Origin: Planctomycetota bacterium
GTDB lineage: Bacteria; Planctomycetota; UBA1135; UBA2386
Assembly: GCA_020638655.1 (NCBI GenBank)
Contig: JACKIC010000003.1
Location: forward strand, 62,001-126,000
DNA: 64,000 nucleotides
Direction: 5' to 3'
Below the pieces are notes generated by a model, which saw only the letters and a program-made list of their open reading frames with translations, did no database searches and was not told the origin of the DNA. Within the stretch, counting starts at the first letter, position 1, and each line of letters starts with the position of its first letter. The translations under genes and the position numbers were made by a program. Below, piece by piece: positions 43,553 through 50,775 of this stretch.

Positions 43553-45448
43553 TCACGGCTCGACCGTGAGCACCGTCAGCCCGCCGCTGGCGACCGAGAA
43601 CGCCCGCGAGCGCAGGCCGTCCTGCGTGCGCCAGAGCAGCACGTGGTCGCCGCCGGCGAGCAGCAGATCGCCGTCCTTGCCGCGGCGATAGGTTTCCTGC
43701 ACGTCGAGCTCGGGCAATCGCCGGCAGAAGGCGTGTTCGTACTGCAATGGCGACTTGTTGCCCAGAGCGGTCTGCACGCGCACGCGCCCGGGCAGCGGCA
43801 GCGGCACCGGGCCGAGGTCCCACAGGCCGCGGCCGTCGAGGTCGATCGTGCCGCAGTCGACCCAGCCGAGGATCGGCGCGCCGACCTCGACGCGGTAGGG
43901 GCCCGCGGGCAGTCCTTCGAGTTCGAACGCCTCGTCGCGGCCGCTCGGGCGCAGCGCCGCGGTGCGGCCGGTCAGCAGCTGGGTGACGCGGGTCTCAACC
44001 TGCGCCCATTCGCAACCGACGGGCAACACCGGCCGCAGCCGCAGCCGCGCGCGCGTCGGATTGTCGGCGGCGAACGCGAACGCAACGGGCGCGGCGTCGG
44101 GCAGCGCCGCCGCCCCGAACAACACCGGCAGGCGCGTGTCGTTGCCCTTGGGCCAGAGCAGGCATTGGCCGATGCCCGGCGCGCCCGGGAACACGAACGT
44201 GCCGTCGTCGCGCACGGTGGTCACGTCGGCCCAGTCGCGCTCGGCGCGCTCGAACTCGACGCGCCAGCCGGCGAGCACGCCGCCGGCCTCGTCGCGGGCG
44301 CTGCCGCGCACGACGCTCGTCGCGCTCAACTCGGCGCTCCACGACACGACTTCATTGGCGATGGTCACCACCGTGGCGCGTGCCTCACCCTCGTCGCCGC
44401 CGCCGGCGCGCAGCTCGATCGGGCCGGGCGCGCAGGCTTCGAGCAGGAACCTGCCGCTGGGATTGGTCATCGTGCGCCTGCGCACGGCGCCGTCGGCCGC
44501 CAGCCAGACGACCGGCACCTCGCCGACCAGCTTGCCACGCGCGTCGCGCACCGTGCCCGAGACCCTCGCGGTCTCGGTGCGGCGCCGCTGCTCGCGTTCG
44601 GCGGTGACCTGCGCGCTGCGTTCGACCAGCTGGGCGCGGCGCTGGACCTGCGCGTCGCCGATGTCGTTGGCCCGCAGGTCCCAGAAGCTCGCCGCGGGGT
44701 GCAGCGCCACCTGCATGTCGCCGCAGCGCGCCAGCGTCGAGTAGTCGGAGATGCGGCTGTCGTCGTGGCAGTTGCTGCACTGGAAGTCGCGGAACAGGAA
44801 CTGCGTGCGGCCGCAGAGCACGTCGAGGTCGTCGCGCTTGCGCATGCGGCCGTAGCGCACGCGCCGCGTGTCCTCGCGCAGCTGCTTCTCCGAGCGTTCG
44901 CGGATCCGATCGAGCGCCGCTTCGTCGGGTTGCCGTCCGCGGACCACCAGGGTCAACGACATCGACTGGCTCGACTCGAAGCGCAGCAGCTGCGTCGGCT
45001 GCAGCTCCCCCCAACTCATCGTGGTGAGGTGCAGCTGCATGCCGTGCAGGCGGCCGCGCCAGCGCAGGTGCGCACGGCCGTGGGCGTCGGTCGGCTGCGG
45101 CCACAGGGAGAAGCCGCACAGCGGCGGCGCCGCGAACACCAGGGCGTCGGCGACCGGCAGACCGAACTCGTCGACGAGCCGCAGGTCGAGCTCGAACGCG
45201 AACGGGTGGTCGAGGTCCGCGTCGGGGGGCGGCGCGGCGGGTTCGCCGATCAGGTCGGTGCGCTCCGGTGTGACCTCGGCGAGTTCGATCGGCGCGGACA
45301 CCGGGGTCGCGGCGGTCCTGTCGGGTTCGCGCTCGCCGGCATCGACCGGCGGCAGCGTGTCGCCGCGCGGCCAGAACCAGGCGAGGATCGCGGCCAGCGC
45401 GAGCAGCGTGGCGGCGAGGGGGGCGATGCGCGGCTGGGCCCGGTCCAT
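43553..45448 (-). CDS. membrane-anchored carboxypeptidase-regulatory-like protein with embedded CxxCH
   Basis: 631 residues. An N-terminal membrane helix (about 9-26) and a Pro/Glu/Thr-rich linker precede a first beta-sandwich (about 85-170). A helical insert (175-290) carries C212, C224-S-N-C227-H228 and C242. CarboxypepD_reg repeats follow (VSGTVRDARGKLVGEVPV, VRGSARDEAGGVLAGWRV), with further beta-rich sequence to the end. CSNCH could bind a c-type heme or, with the nearby cysteines, a metal or a disulfide network. It is exported and N-terminally anchored. It diverges from the second UGA-containing gene across 105 bp. Confidence 0.75.
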   Translation of the reverse strand: MDRAQPRIAPLAATLLALAAILAWFWPRGDTLPPVDAGEREPDRTAATPVSAPIELAEVTPERTDLIGEPAAPPPDADLDHPFAFELDLRLVDEFGLPVADALVFAAPPLCGFSLWPQPTDAHGRAHLRWRGRLHGMQLHLTTMSWGELQPTQLLRFESSQSMSLTLVVRGRQPDEAALDRIRERSEKQLREDTRRVRYGRMRKRDDLDVLCGRTQFLFRDFQCSNCHDDSRISDYSTLARCGDMQVALHPAASFWDLRANDIGDAQVQRRAQLVERSAQVTAEREQRRRTETARVSGTVRDARGKLVGEVPVVWLAADGAVRRRTMTNPSGRFLLEACAPGPIELRAGGGDEGEARATVVTIANEVVSWSAELSATSVVRGSARDEAGGVLAGWRVEFERAERDWADVTTVRDDGTFVFPGAPGIGQCLLWPKGNDTRLPVLFGAAALPDAAPVAFAFAADNPTRARLRLRPVLPVGCEWAQVETRVTQLLTGRTAALRPSGRDEAFELEGLPAGPYRVEVGAPILGWVDCGTIDLDGRGLWDLGPVPLPLPGRVRVQTALGNKSPLQYEHAFCRRLPELDVQETYRRGKDGDLLLAGGDHVLLWRTQDGLRSRAFSVASGGLTVLTVEP

Positions 45449-45553
45449 GTCGTGGGCAAGATAGCGGCTCGCGACCTGCCCGGGGCAAAGTCGGGGCTCG
45501 CTGGTGCACGCCGATGGCGTCGCCTAGCCTGTCGCGATGCGATCCCACTCACC

Positions 45554-45895
45554 GTGCCGACCCTGCTGCTCGCCCTGGCGGCGTGCGCCGGCGAGGCCCA
45601 GAAGGCGCCCGCGGGCGCGCTGACCCTGACCTACTTCACGATTCCCAACTGAATGCTGTGCTCGAAGATCGAGCCCATGGTCCATGGGCTCGCCGAGGAC
45701 TACGCCGGCAAGATGACGTTCGTGGTGCGCGACTACAAGGAGGGCGACAGCCCGGCGCGCATCACCCGCTACGGTCTCGATGTGCACGGCATGGTCATCA
45801 CCGATGGCGCCGACGAGGTGCAGTGGTCGGAGTCGGGCCACAAGCAGACGCGCGACGGCGTGAAGGCCGCGATCGACAAACTCTTGGGCGGCTGA
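45554..45895 (+). CDS. thioredoxin-like selenoprotein candidate lipoprotein (UxxC), read through UGA at residue 33
   Basis: 113 residues when TGA at 45650-45652 is read as selenocysteine. GTG at 45554 begins PTLLLALAAC, a perfect lipobox (LAAC11). The thioredoxin-like fold follows: LTLTYFTIPN, U33-M-L-C36, SKIEPMVHGLAEDYAGKMTFVVRDY, ITRYGLDVHGMVITDG and a final helix. The UGA takes the place of the first active-site Cys. A long hairpin with GGUC at its tip begins 17 nt later. The expected role is a lipid-anchored thiol-disulfide exchanger or reductase outside the inner membrane. The start is the weak point: no Shine-Dalgarno and no positive n-region. Conventional calling would give only the 80-residue part from 45653, which lacks the first strand and the redox motif. 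Confidence 0.78.
45670..45692 (+). promoter_or_regulatory. candidate bacterial SECIS hairpin
   Basis: A 10-bp perfect stem, CGAGCCCATG pairing with CATGGGCTCG, and a GTC tip; if the top pair opens, the loop is GGUCC. GGUC lies 27-30 nt after the UGA at 45650-45652, within the spacing known for bacterial SECIS elements. There is no bulged U. Confidence 0.65.
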
Positions 45896-45922
45896 GCCGG
45901 GGCGCGGGCCGCCGCGCGCGCG

Positions 45923-46267
45923 TCACTTCGCGCCGACGGCCGCGATGAACTGGTCGAGGAACGACAGGTCGTTGCCCGAGCAGCCCTGCCATTCGAAGCC
46001 GACGTCGTAGCCGCCCTTGGCCAGCTGGGTGACGCGGCGCACGGTGGCGTGCAGGCGCAGGATCTCCTCGCCGAGGCCGATGCGCAGGATCACGTTCTCG
46101 CCCTTGGTGGGCGGCTGCGTGGTGCGCAGACCGATGCCGCTGCGCGACACGTCGAGCACGACGGTGAACGCCTGGTTGTTGCGGGTCAGGACGTCGGTCG
46201 TCTCGATGGTGGCGTACGTCTGCAGCGGCACCCGGACGGCTTGGCGGCGGCTCTTCTTTCCACTCAT
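45923..46267 (-). CDS. PilZ domain protein
   Basis: 114 residues with the c-di-GMP-binding signature: R-x-x-x-R near the start (RRQAVRVP, R8 and R12) and D39-V-S-R-S-G44 (DVSRSGIGL), followed by the beta-barrel strands LRIGLGEEILRLHATVRRVTQLAKGGYDVGFEW. A stand-alone PilZ domain would be a small c-di-GMP receptor acting on a partner protein. No diguanylate cyclase is nearby. A longer start upstream would only add low-complexity sequence. Confidence 0.85.
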   Translation of the reverse strand: MSGKKSRRQAVRVPLQTYATIETTDVLTRNNQAFTVVLDVSRSGIGLRTTQPPTKGENVILRIGLGEEILRLHATVRRVTQLAKGGYDVGFEWQGCSGNDLSFLDQFIAAVGAK

Positions 46268-46658
46268 CGCAGTAGGGGATCGTCCCGGGTGGGGTGGTGC
46301 CTTGATCGGGGAATTCCGGAAACGGGGCGGGCTGCCGTGCGGTCGGGCTGCTGCGCGTCCCGGAACGAGACCGGCGATGAAGATCTGGACAGCGCGGCCG
46401 GCGTGGCGGATCCGTCGGCCCGGTGCGCCGCCAGATTCCGCGAGCAGCCGCGCCGGTTTCCGGCGCGGTCGGCCGCGCGCCAGGCCAGCGAAGGCGCTAC
46501 GCGACGCGACGCGTCGCCGGTCGCAGCGACAACTTCGGCACATCACCGGCCACGATGCGCCGTTGGCACGTTCTGGCGCGCCGCGCCGAGCAGTTCTTGA
46601 CCGTCCCCCGGCCGTGGTCACGATCCATGGCTTCTCGCCCCCGTCCTCGCCAAGACTC
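46268..46658. other. 391-bp divergent intergenic region with strong hairpin
   Basis: No convincing gene. It contains a perfect 9-bp hairpin at 46448-46468 (CCGCGCCGG, TTT loop, CCGGCGCGG) and a 12-bp palindrome GCGACGCGTCGC at 46506-46517. TTGACC at 46597-46602 could be a -35 box for the operon downstream, but no good -10 follows. Confidence 0.45.
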
Positions 46659-47834
46659 ATGACGCCACCCGCCACGACTCCGCTCAAGTACCTCGACAAG
46701 GCCCTCGGCGTGCTGCGCAACCTCGGCCTGATCAAGTCCGAGCCGCAGGCCGCGCCGATCGTCGCGCTGATCGATCGCATCGCCCACCTCGAGCCCGACC
46801 AGGCCGCTGCGATCGCCCGCACGCTGTCGCAGGCGTCGCTGTTCAACGAGGTCGTGCGCGAGCAGATCCAGGCGATGCAGATCGGCGAGCGGTATCGCGG
46901 CATCACCGGCGCGTTCGACTCGATCCGCGACGACGCCAGGCGCATGGTCGACCAGATGGCCGACAACAAGATCGACACCTTCGAGCGCCTCTCGAACATC
47001 TGGATGAAGGTGACGCGCGGCGACATCCCGTCCCGCTTCGCCAAGATCAAGACGACCTACCTCGACGTCGCCAAGGACACCAAGGACCAGATCCAGCGCG
47101 AGCAGACGATCCTCGAGGCCTACCGCGACTTCCGCACGGCGCTCAAGGAGGCGCAGGTGCTCGGCTTCGAACTGCTCAAGCGCGCCGAGGCCGCGCTCGA
47201 GAAGAAGAAGGCCACGCTGCAGGGCGCGGCCGCCGCGCTCGAGCAGTACAAGGGCGACGACCAGGCCGAACGCGCCAAGTTCGAGCTGGCCCGCGACCTC
47301 GCGCTGCAGGCGCTGCAGGACGAGGACAAGCGTTTCCAGATCGCCAAGGACCTGGCCGAGAACCTGTCGATCGCCTACTCGACCACCGAGGTGGTGATGG
47401 CGCGCATCGCCCAGATCACCGACGCCAAGGAGCGCGTCTACTCGCAGTCGGTGACCTTCTTCGGCACCAACGAGACCGTGTTCACGGCGCTGTCGGCGTC
47501 GTTCACGGGCCTGCACGGCCTGCACGAGAGCACGCAGACGCTCGAGGCGATGAAGCAGGGCATCAACAAGAGCCTCGAGACGCTGGGCGAGGTCGGCACC
47601 GAGATCCAGGAAGCGGCGCTGCGCGCCGGCTACGGGCCGACGATCAAGGCCGAGTCGGTCGCCAAGCTCGTCGACGCGGTGGTCTCCTACCAGGAGCGCT
47701 CCTACCAGATCATCGACGAGATGCGCGAGCTCAGCACGCGCAACGAGCAGGAGCTCACCGCGGCGACCGAGGCGGGCAAGCGGCGCATGGTGGCGCTGCA
47801 GGACCGCGTGGCGGCATTGCCGGCGCCGCGATGA
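46659..47834 (+). CDS. cytoplasmic helical/coiled-coil protein, first gene of three-gene operon
   Basis: 391 residues, no signal peptide or membrane segment, almost entirely helical. Heptad-rich stretches lie at about 120-240 and 320-385 (KTTYLDVAKDTKDQIQREQTILEAYRDFRTALKEAQ, ELLKRAEAALEKKKATLQ). The layout is reminiscent of TelA-type toxic-anion-resistance proteins, but the signature is not clear enough to assign. Its TGA overlaps the ATG of the next gene (ATGA), so the two products are likely made in fixed ratio and may form a complex. Confidence 0.65.
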   Translation: MTPPATTPLKYLDKALGVLRNLGLIKSEPQAAPIVALIDRIAHLEPDQAAAIARTLSQASLFNEVVREQIQAMQIGERYRGITGAFDSIRDDARRMVDQMADNKIDTFERLSNIWMKVTRGDIPSRFAKIKTTYLDVAKDTKDQIQREQTILEAYRDFRTALKEAQVLGFELLKRAEAALEKKKATLQGAAAALEQYKGDDQAERAKFELARDLALQALQDEDKRFQIAKDLAENLSIAYSTTEVVMARIAQITDAKERVYSQSVTFFGTNETVFTALSASFTGLHGLHESTQTLEAMKQGINKSLETLGEVGTEIQEAALRAGYGPTIKAESVAKLVDAVVSYQERSYQIIDEMRELSTRNEQELTAATEAGKRRMVALQDRVAALPAPR

Positions 47835-49303
47835 GCGAGATCACCGCGGCGCGCGACGCCGAGGTCGCGAGCGAGCCCGTGGCCCTCGACCGGGTCATGC
47901 TGGCGATGGACGTCGTCGACACGCTGCGTCACCAGCAGGCGCTGGTCGACGCCGAGCTCAACGACGACCGTCGTCGGCAGCAGTTCGTCGCCCGCGTGCA
48001 GGCGATCTACCGCTCGCAGGGCATCGAGGTCGAGGAGTCGGTGATCCACGAGGGCGTGCGCGCCCTCGAGGAGAACCGTTTCGTCTACACGCCGCCGGCG
48101 CGCACCTGGTCGGTGCGGCTGGCCGAGGTCTACGTCGAACGCGGCAAGTGGGCCCGGCGCGCCGCGCTCGTGCTGCTGCTCGTCGGCGCGATCTGGGCCG
48201 CGTTCGCGGTCCCCGCGCACTTCCAGCGGCGCAGCCAGATCGACCGCTTCGCCGCGCAGGTCGACCGGCTGGTCGCCGTCGCCGAGGCCCGGACGCGACA
48301 GGCGGACGACCTCATCAGTCAGGTTCAGCGCGCGCACCAGGAGGGTGAGGCGACCGTGGAGCAGCGGCTGCTCGGCGAGGCGGCGGGCGCGCTGGTCCGC
48401 GGCCGCGAACGGGCGGTGGCGATCGGCGCCGAGCTGACGCCGCGGCCGGACGCCGAGACCTACCCCGAAGAACGCGCGGCGTGGGACGCGCGCCTCGACA
48501 CCTTCTCGACGCAGCTCGAACAGGTCGGCGGCGACCTCGGCACGGCGCGCGGTCTGATCGCAGCGGTGCAACACCTGCGCGAGCTCGGCACGCGCCTGGC
48601 CGTGGCGATGCGGCGGTTGCACGGCCTGGAGCTCTCCGGGCCCGAGCAGGCGCAGGTCGACGCGCTGCAGCGCGACGTGCTGGCGGCGATGGACAAGGGC
48701 GACGGCAAGGCCGGCGAGCGCGCGCTGCAGCAGCTCGACGCGCGCATCTCCGAGATCCTCGCGGCGCGACAGCGCCAGGCCGATCTGCGGGCCGCGTTCG
48801 CGGGCCTGGCGACGGCGCTCGACGGCGTCGACGTCGAGGCCGGTGCGAAAGCCGAGATGGTGCAGCTGCAGACTTCGGTCGAGCAGGCGATGGCCGCGGG
48901 CGACTGGGACCGCGCCGGGCAGCAGATCGCCGCCCTGCGCGCGCTCGTCGCCGAACTCGACCAGAGCTACGAGCTGCGCATCGTCTCGCGGCCCAACGAC
49001 CAGAGCGGCGTGTGGCGCTACGAGGCCTCCGACCGCAGCAAGCGCAACTACTACATCGTGGTCGAGGCGATCGGCGGCGACGGGCGGCCGCTGACCCTGC
49101 CCGTGACCAATGAGGAGACGCAGCAGACGCGCAAGGTGCGGCGCTTCGCGATCCGCGTGCCGCAGAGCGTCTACGAGCAGGTCAAGGCCGACAAGCTCGA
49201 CAACGGCCTGGTCGACGACGTCGTGTTCGGCAGCAAGCGCCGCGGCGCGCGCGAGCCGGAGTATCGCTTTCCCGTGGCCGGTGGCCGCATCACGGAGTGG
49301 TGA
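47831..49303 (+). CDS. single-pass membrane coiled-coil protein, DUF6384-like
   Basis: 490 residues. The N-terminal cytoplasmic part (about 15-95; LDRVMLAMDVVDTLRHQQALVDAELNDD ... SQGIEVEESVIHEGVRALEENRFVYTPP) looks like the DUF6384 family, recalled from memory and not verified. One membrane helix lies at about 117-134 (ALVLLLVGAIWAAFAVPA), then a long coiled-coil region (about 145-385). A compact C-terminal domain (about 388-490) contains YELRIVSRPNDQSGVWRYE and KRNYYIVVEAIG. No enzyme motif. It is overlapped by the gene before it and followed after 2 bp by the next, a tightly coupled arrangement. Confidence 0.65.
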   Translation: MSEITAARDAEVASEPVALDRVMLAMDVVDTLRHQQALVDAELNDDRRRQQFVARVQAIYRSQGIEVEESVIHEGVRALEENRFVYTPPARTWSVRLAEVYVERGKWARRAALVLLLVGAIWAAFAVPAHFQRRSQIDRFAAQVDRLVAVAEARTRQADDLISQVQRAHQEGEATVEQRLLGEAAGALVRGRERAVAIGAELTPRPDAETYPEERAAWDARLDTFSTQLEQVGGDLGTARGLIAAVQHLRELGTRLAVAMRRLHGLELSGPEQAQVDALQRDVLAAMDKGDGKAGERALQQLDARISEILAARQRQADLRAAFAGLATALDGVDVEAGAKAEMVQLQTSVEQAMAAGDWDRAGQQIAALRALVAELDQSYELRIVSRPNDQSGVWRYEASDRSKRNYYIVVEAIGGDGRPLTLPVTNEETQQTRKVRRFAIRVPQSVYEQVKADKLDNGLVDDVVFGSKRRGAREPEYRFPVAGGRITEW

Positions 49304-49305
49304 CC

Positions 49306-50760
49306 ATGCTGGACGGAAGAGACGTCGCCAGGCAGATCTCGAGCCGCCTCGCCGCGGCCGACGAGACGGTGTCGCGCCTGGGCTCGCAGCTGCAGTCGCT
49401 GCGCGGGGACCTCGAGGGGGTGCGCGCCCGCGAGGCGCGCGCCATCGGCGAACTGGCCAGGGTGCGGCTCGGCGAGCTCGCCGCCAACCGCGTCGCCGGC
49501 GGCCTGGACGCCGCCGACCGGCAGGCGCTCGAACTGCTCGAGGCCCGCGACCGCGAAGCGGCGCGGCTGCAGCAGGCGATCGAAGACGGCGCCCGTCGGC
49601 TCGCGGAGCTGAGCAACCAGCACACCGCCTTGGCGCAGGCCCGCAACGCCGCCGCCGGCGCGCGCGACGCCCAGGTGGCGGCGACGATGCAGCGCCTCGC
49701 AGAGGTCGAGGCCTACCGCGTGCAGCGCGCCCACGTCGAGTTCTGCGTCGCCCAGGCCCAGAACGCCGACGAGAAGGCCGACCAGGCCGAGGCCGATCGC
49801 GACCGCAAGCGCCGGCCTTACGACGCCGACAAGCTGTTCACCTACCTGTGGCGGCGGCGCTACCGCTTCCCGGAGTACCGCGCGATCCCGCTGCTGCGCA
49901 TGCTCGACGGGTGGGTGGCGCGCCTGTGCGGCTACGACGCCGCGCACCGCGACTACGGCATGTTGCTGGCGATCCCCGAGCGCCTGCGCGCGCACGCGGA
50001 CGCCCTGGCGAAGACGGCGGCTGCCGAGGCCGACAAGCAGACGGCGATGGAGACCGAGGCACTGCGCGAAGACGGCGTGCCGCAGCTCGACGAGGCGCTG
50101 CAGCAGGCGCAGCGACAGGTCGACGACTGCGAAGCACAGCTCGGCGCGGCCGAGCGCGGGCAGGAGAACCTGTTCGTCGCCCAGGCCGAGATCGCCGCGG
50201 GCGGTGACGCGCACTCGCGGCGCGCCGCCAGCGCGCTCGACGCGCAGCTGGCCAGCGAGGACGTGGAGACGCTGCGCGCGGACGCGGCGCGCACCGCGAC
50301 CGAGGCCGACGACGTGCTCGTGCGCGAGATCACCCAGCTGCGTCGGCGCGCCGAACAGCTGCGCGCCGAACTCGGCGCCGTCGAGGCGTCACATCAGCAG
50401 GCGATGAACGTGCGCGGCAACGTGCAGGACCTGTCGAGCCGCTTCCGGCGCGAGGGCTTCGACGACAACGACGCGCTGTTCGACGGGCTCGACGTGGCGT
50501 GGCTGCTCGGGCGGCTGCTGTCGGGGGCGATGCGCAGCCACGACGCGTGGTCGGTGGTGCGCGGCAAGCAGCGCTGGCGGCCGTCGAACTCTGGTTCGAT
50601 CTTCGGCAGCGGCGGCCTCGGCGGCGGCGGCGTGAAGATCGGCGGCATCAAAATCGGCGGCGGCGGCTTCGGCGGCGGTGGGGGCTTCGGCGGGGGCGGT
50701 TTCCGTTCGGGCGGCGGCTTCGGCGGCGGCGGCGGCTTCCGCACCGGCGGCGGCTTCTGA
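49306..50760 (+). CDS. coiled-coil protein with glycine-rich C-terminal tail
   Basis: 484 residues. Heptad-rich helices (about 5-165) precede a more compact segment (about 165-240; RRPYDADKLFTYLWRRRYRFPEYRAIPLLRMLDGWVARLCGYD). A second coiled-coil region (about 250-380) leads to a tail (about 425-484) of GGGF, GGGG and GGFR units with two IKIGG repeats. No signal peptide. The tail resembles flexible or self-associating low-complexity regions. The ATG at 49306 has GGAG eight bases upstream; in-frame GTGs at 49297 and 49300 are alternatives. The function is unknown; the gene order suggests a shared complex with the two preceding products. Confidence 0.65.
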   Translation: MLDGRDVARQISSRLAAADETVSRLGSQLQSLRGDLEGVRAREARAIGELARVRLGELAANRVAGGLDAADRQALELLEARDREAARLQQAIEDGARRLAELSNQHTALAQARNAAAGARDAQVAATMQRLAEVEAYRVQRAHVEFCVAQAQNADEKADQAEADRDRKRRPYDADKLFTYLWRRRYRFPEYRAIPLLRMLDGWVARLCGYDAAHRDYGMLLAIPERLRAHADALAKTAAAEADKQTAMETEALREDGVPQLDEALQQAQRQVDDCEAQLGAAERGQENLFVAQAEIAAGGDAHSRRAASALDAQLASEDVETLRADAARTATEADDVLVREITQLRRRAEQLRAELGAVEASHQQAMNVRGNVQDLSSRFRREGFDDNDALFDGLDVAWLLGRLLSGAMRSHDAWSVVRGKQRWRPSNSGSIFGSGGLGGGGVKIGGIKIGGGGFGGGGGFGGGGFRSGGGFGGGGGFRTGGGF

Positions 50761-50768
50761 AGCCGCCG
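50748..50768. terminator. candidate bidirectional terminator hairpin containing the stop codon
   Basis: GGCGGCTT and AAGCCGCC form an 8-bp stem with the loop CTG, extended by one C-G pair. The TGA of the plus-strand gene overlaps the loop. It stands between two convergent genes whose stops are 16 bp apart. Confidence 0.4.
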
Positions 50769-50775
50769 GCGCGCC

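Noticed and set aside
45653..45895. An 80-residue gene starting at the ATG directly after the UGA
   Set aside because: It would lack the first beta strand and active site; the lipobox and YFTIPN sequence upstream are in the same frame.
45514..45948. A 144-codon plus-strand frame overlapping the second UGA gene
   Set aside because: Arg-rich with no motif; it competes with a recognisable thioredoxin-like frame.
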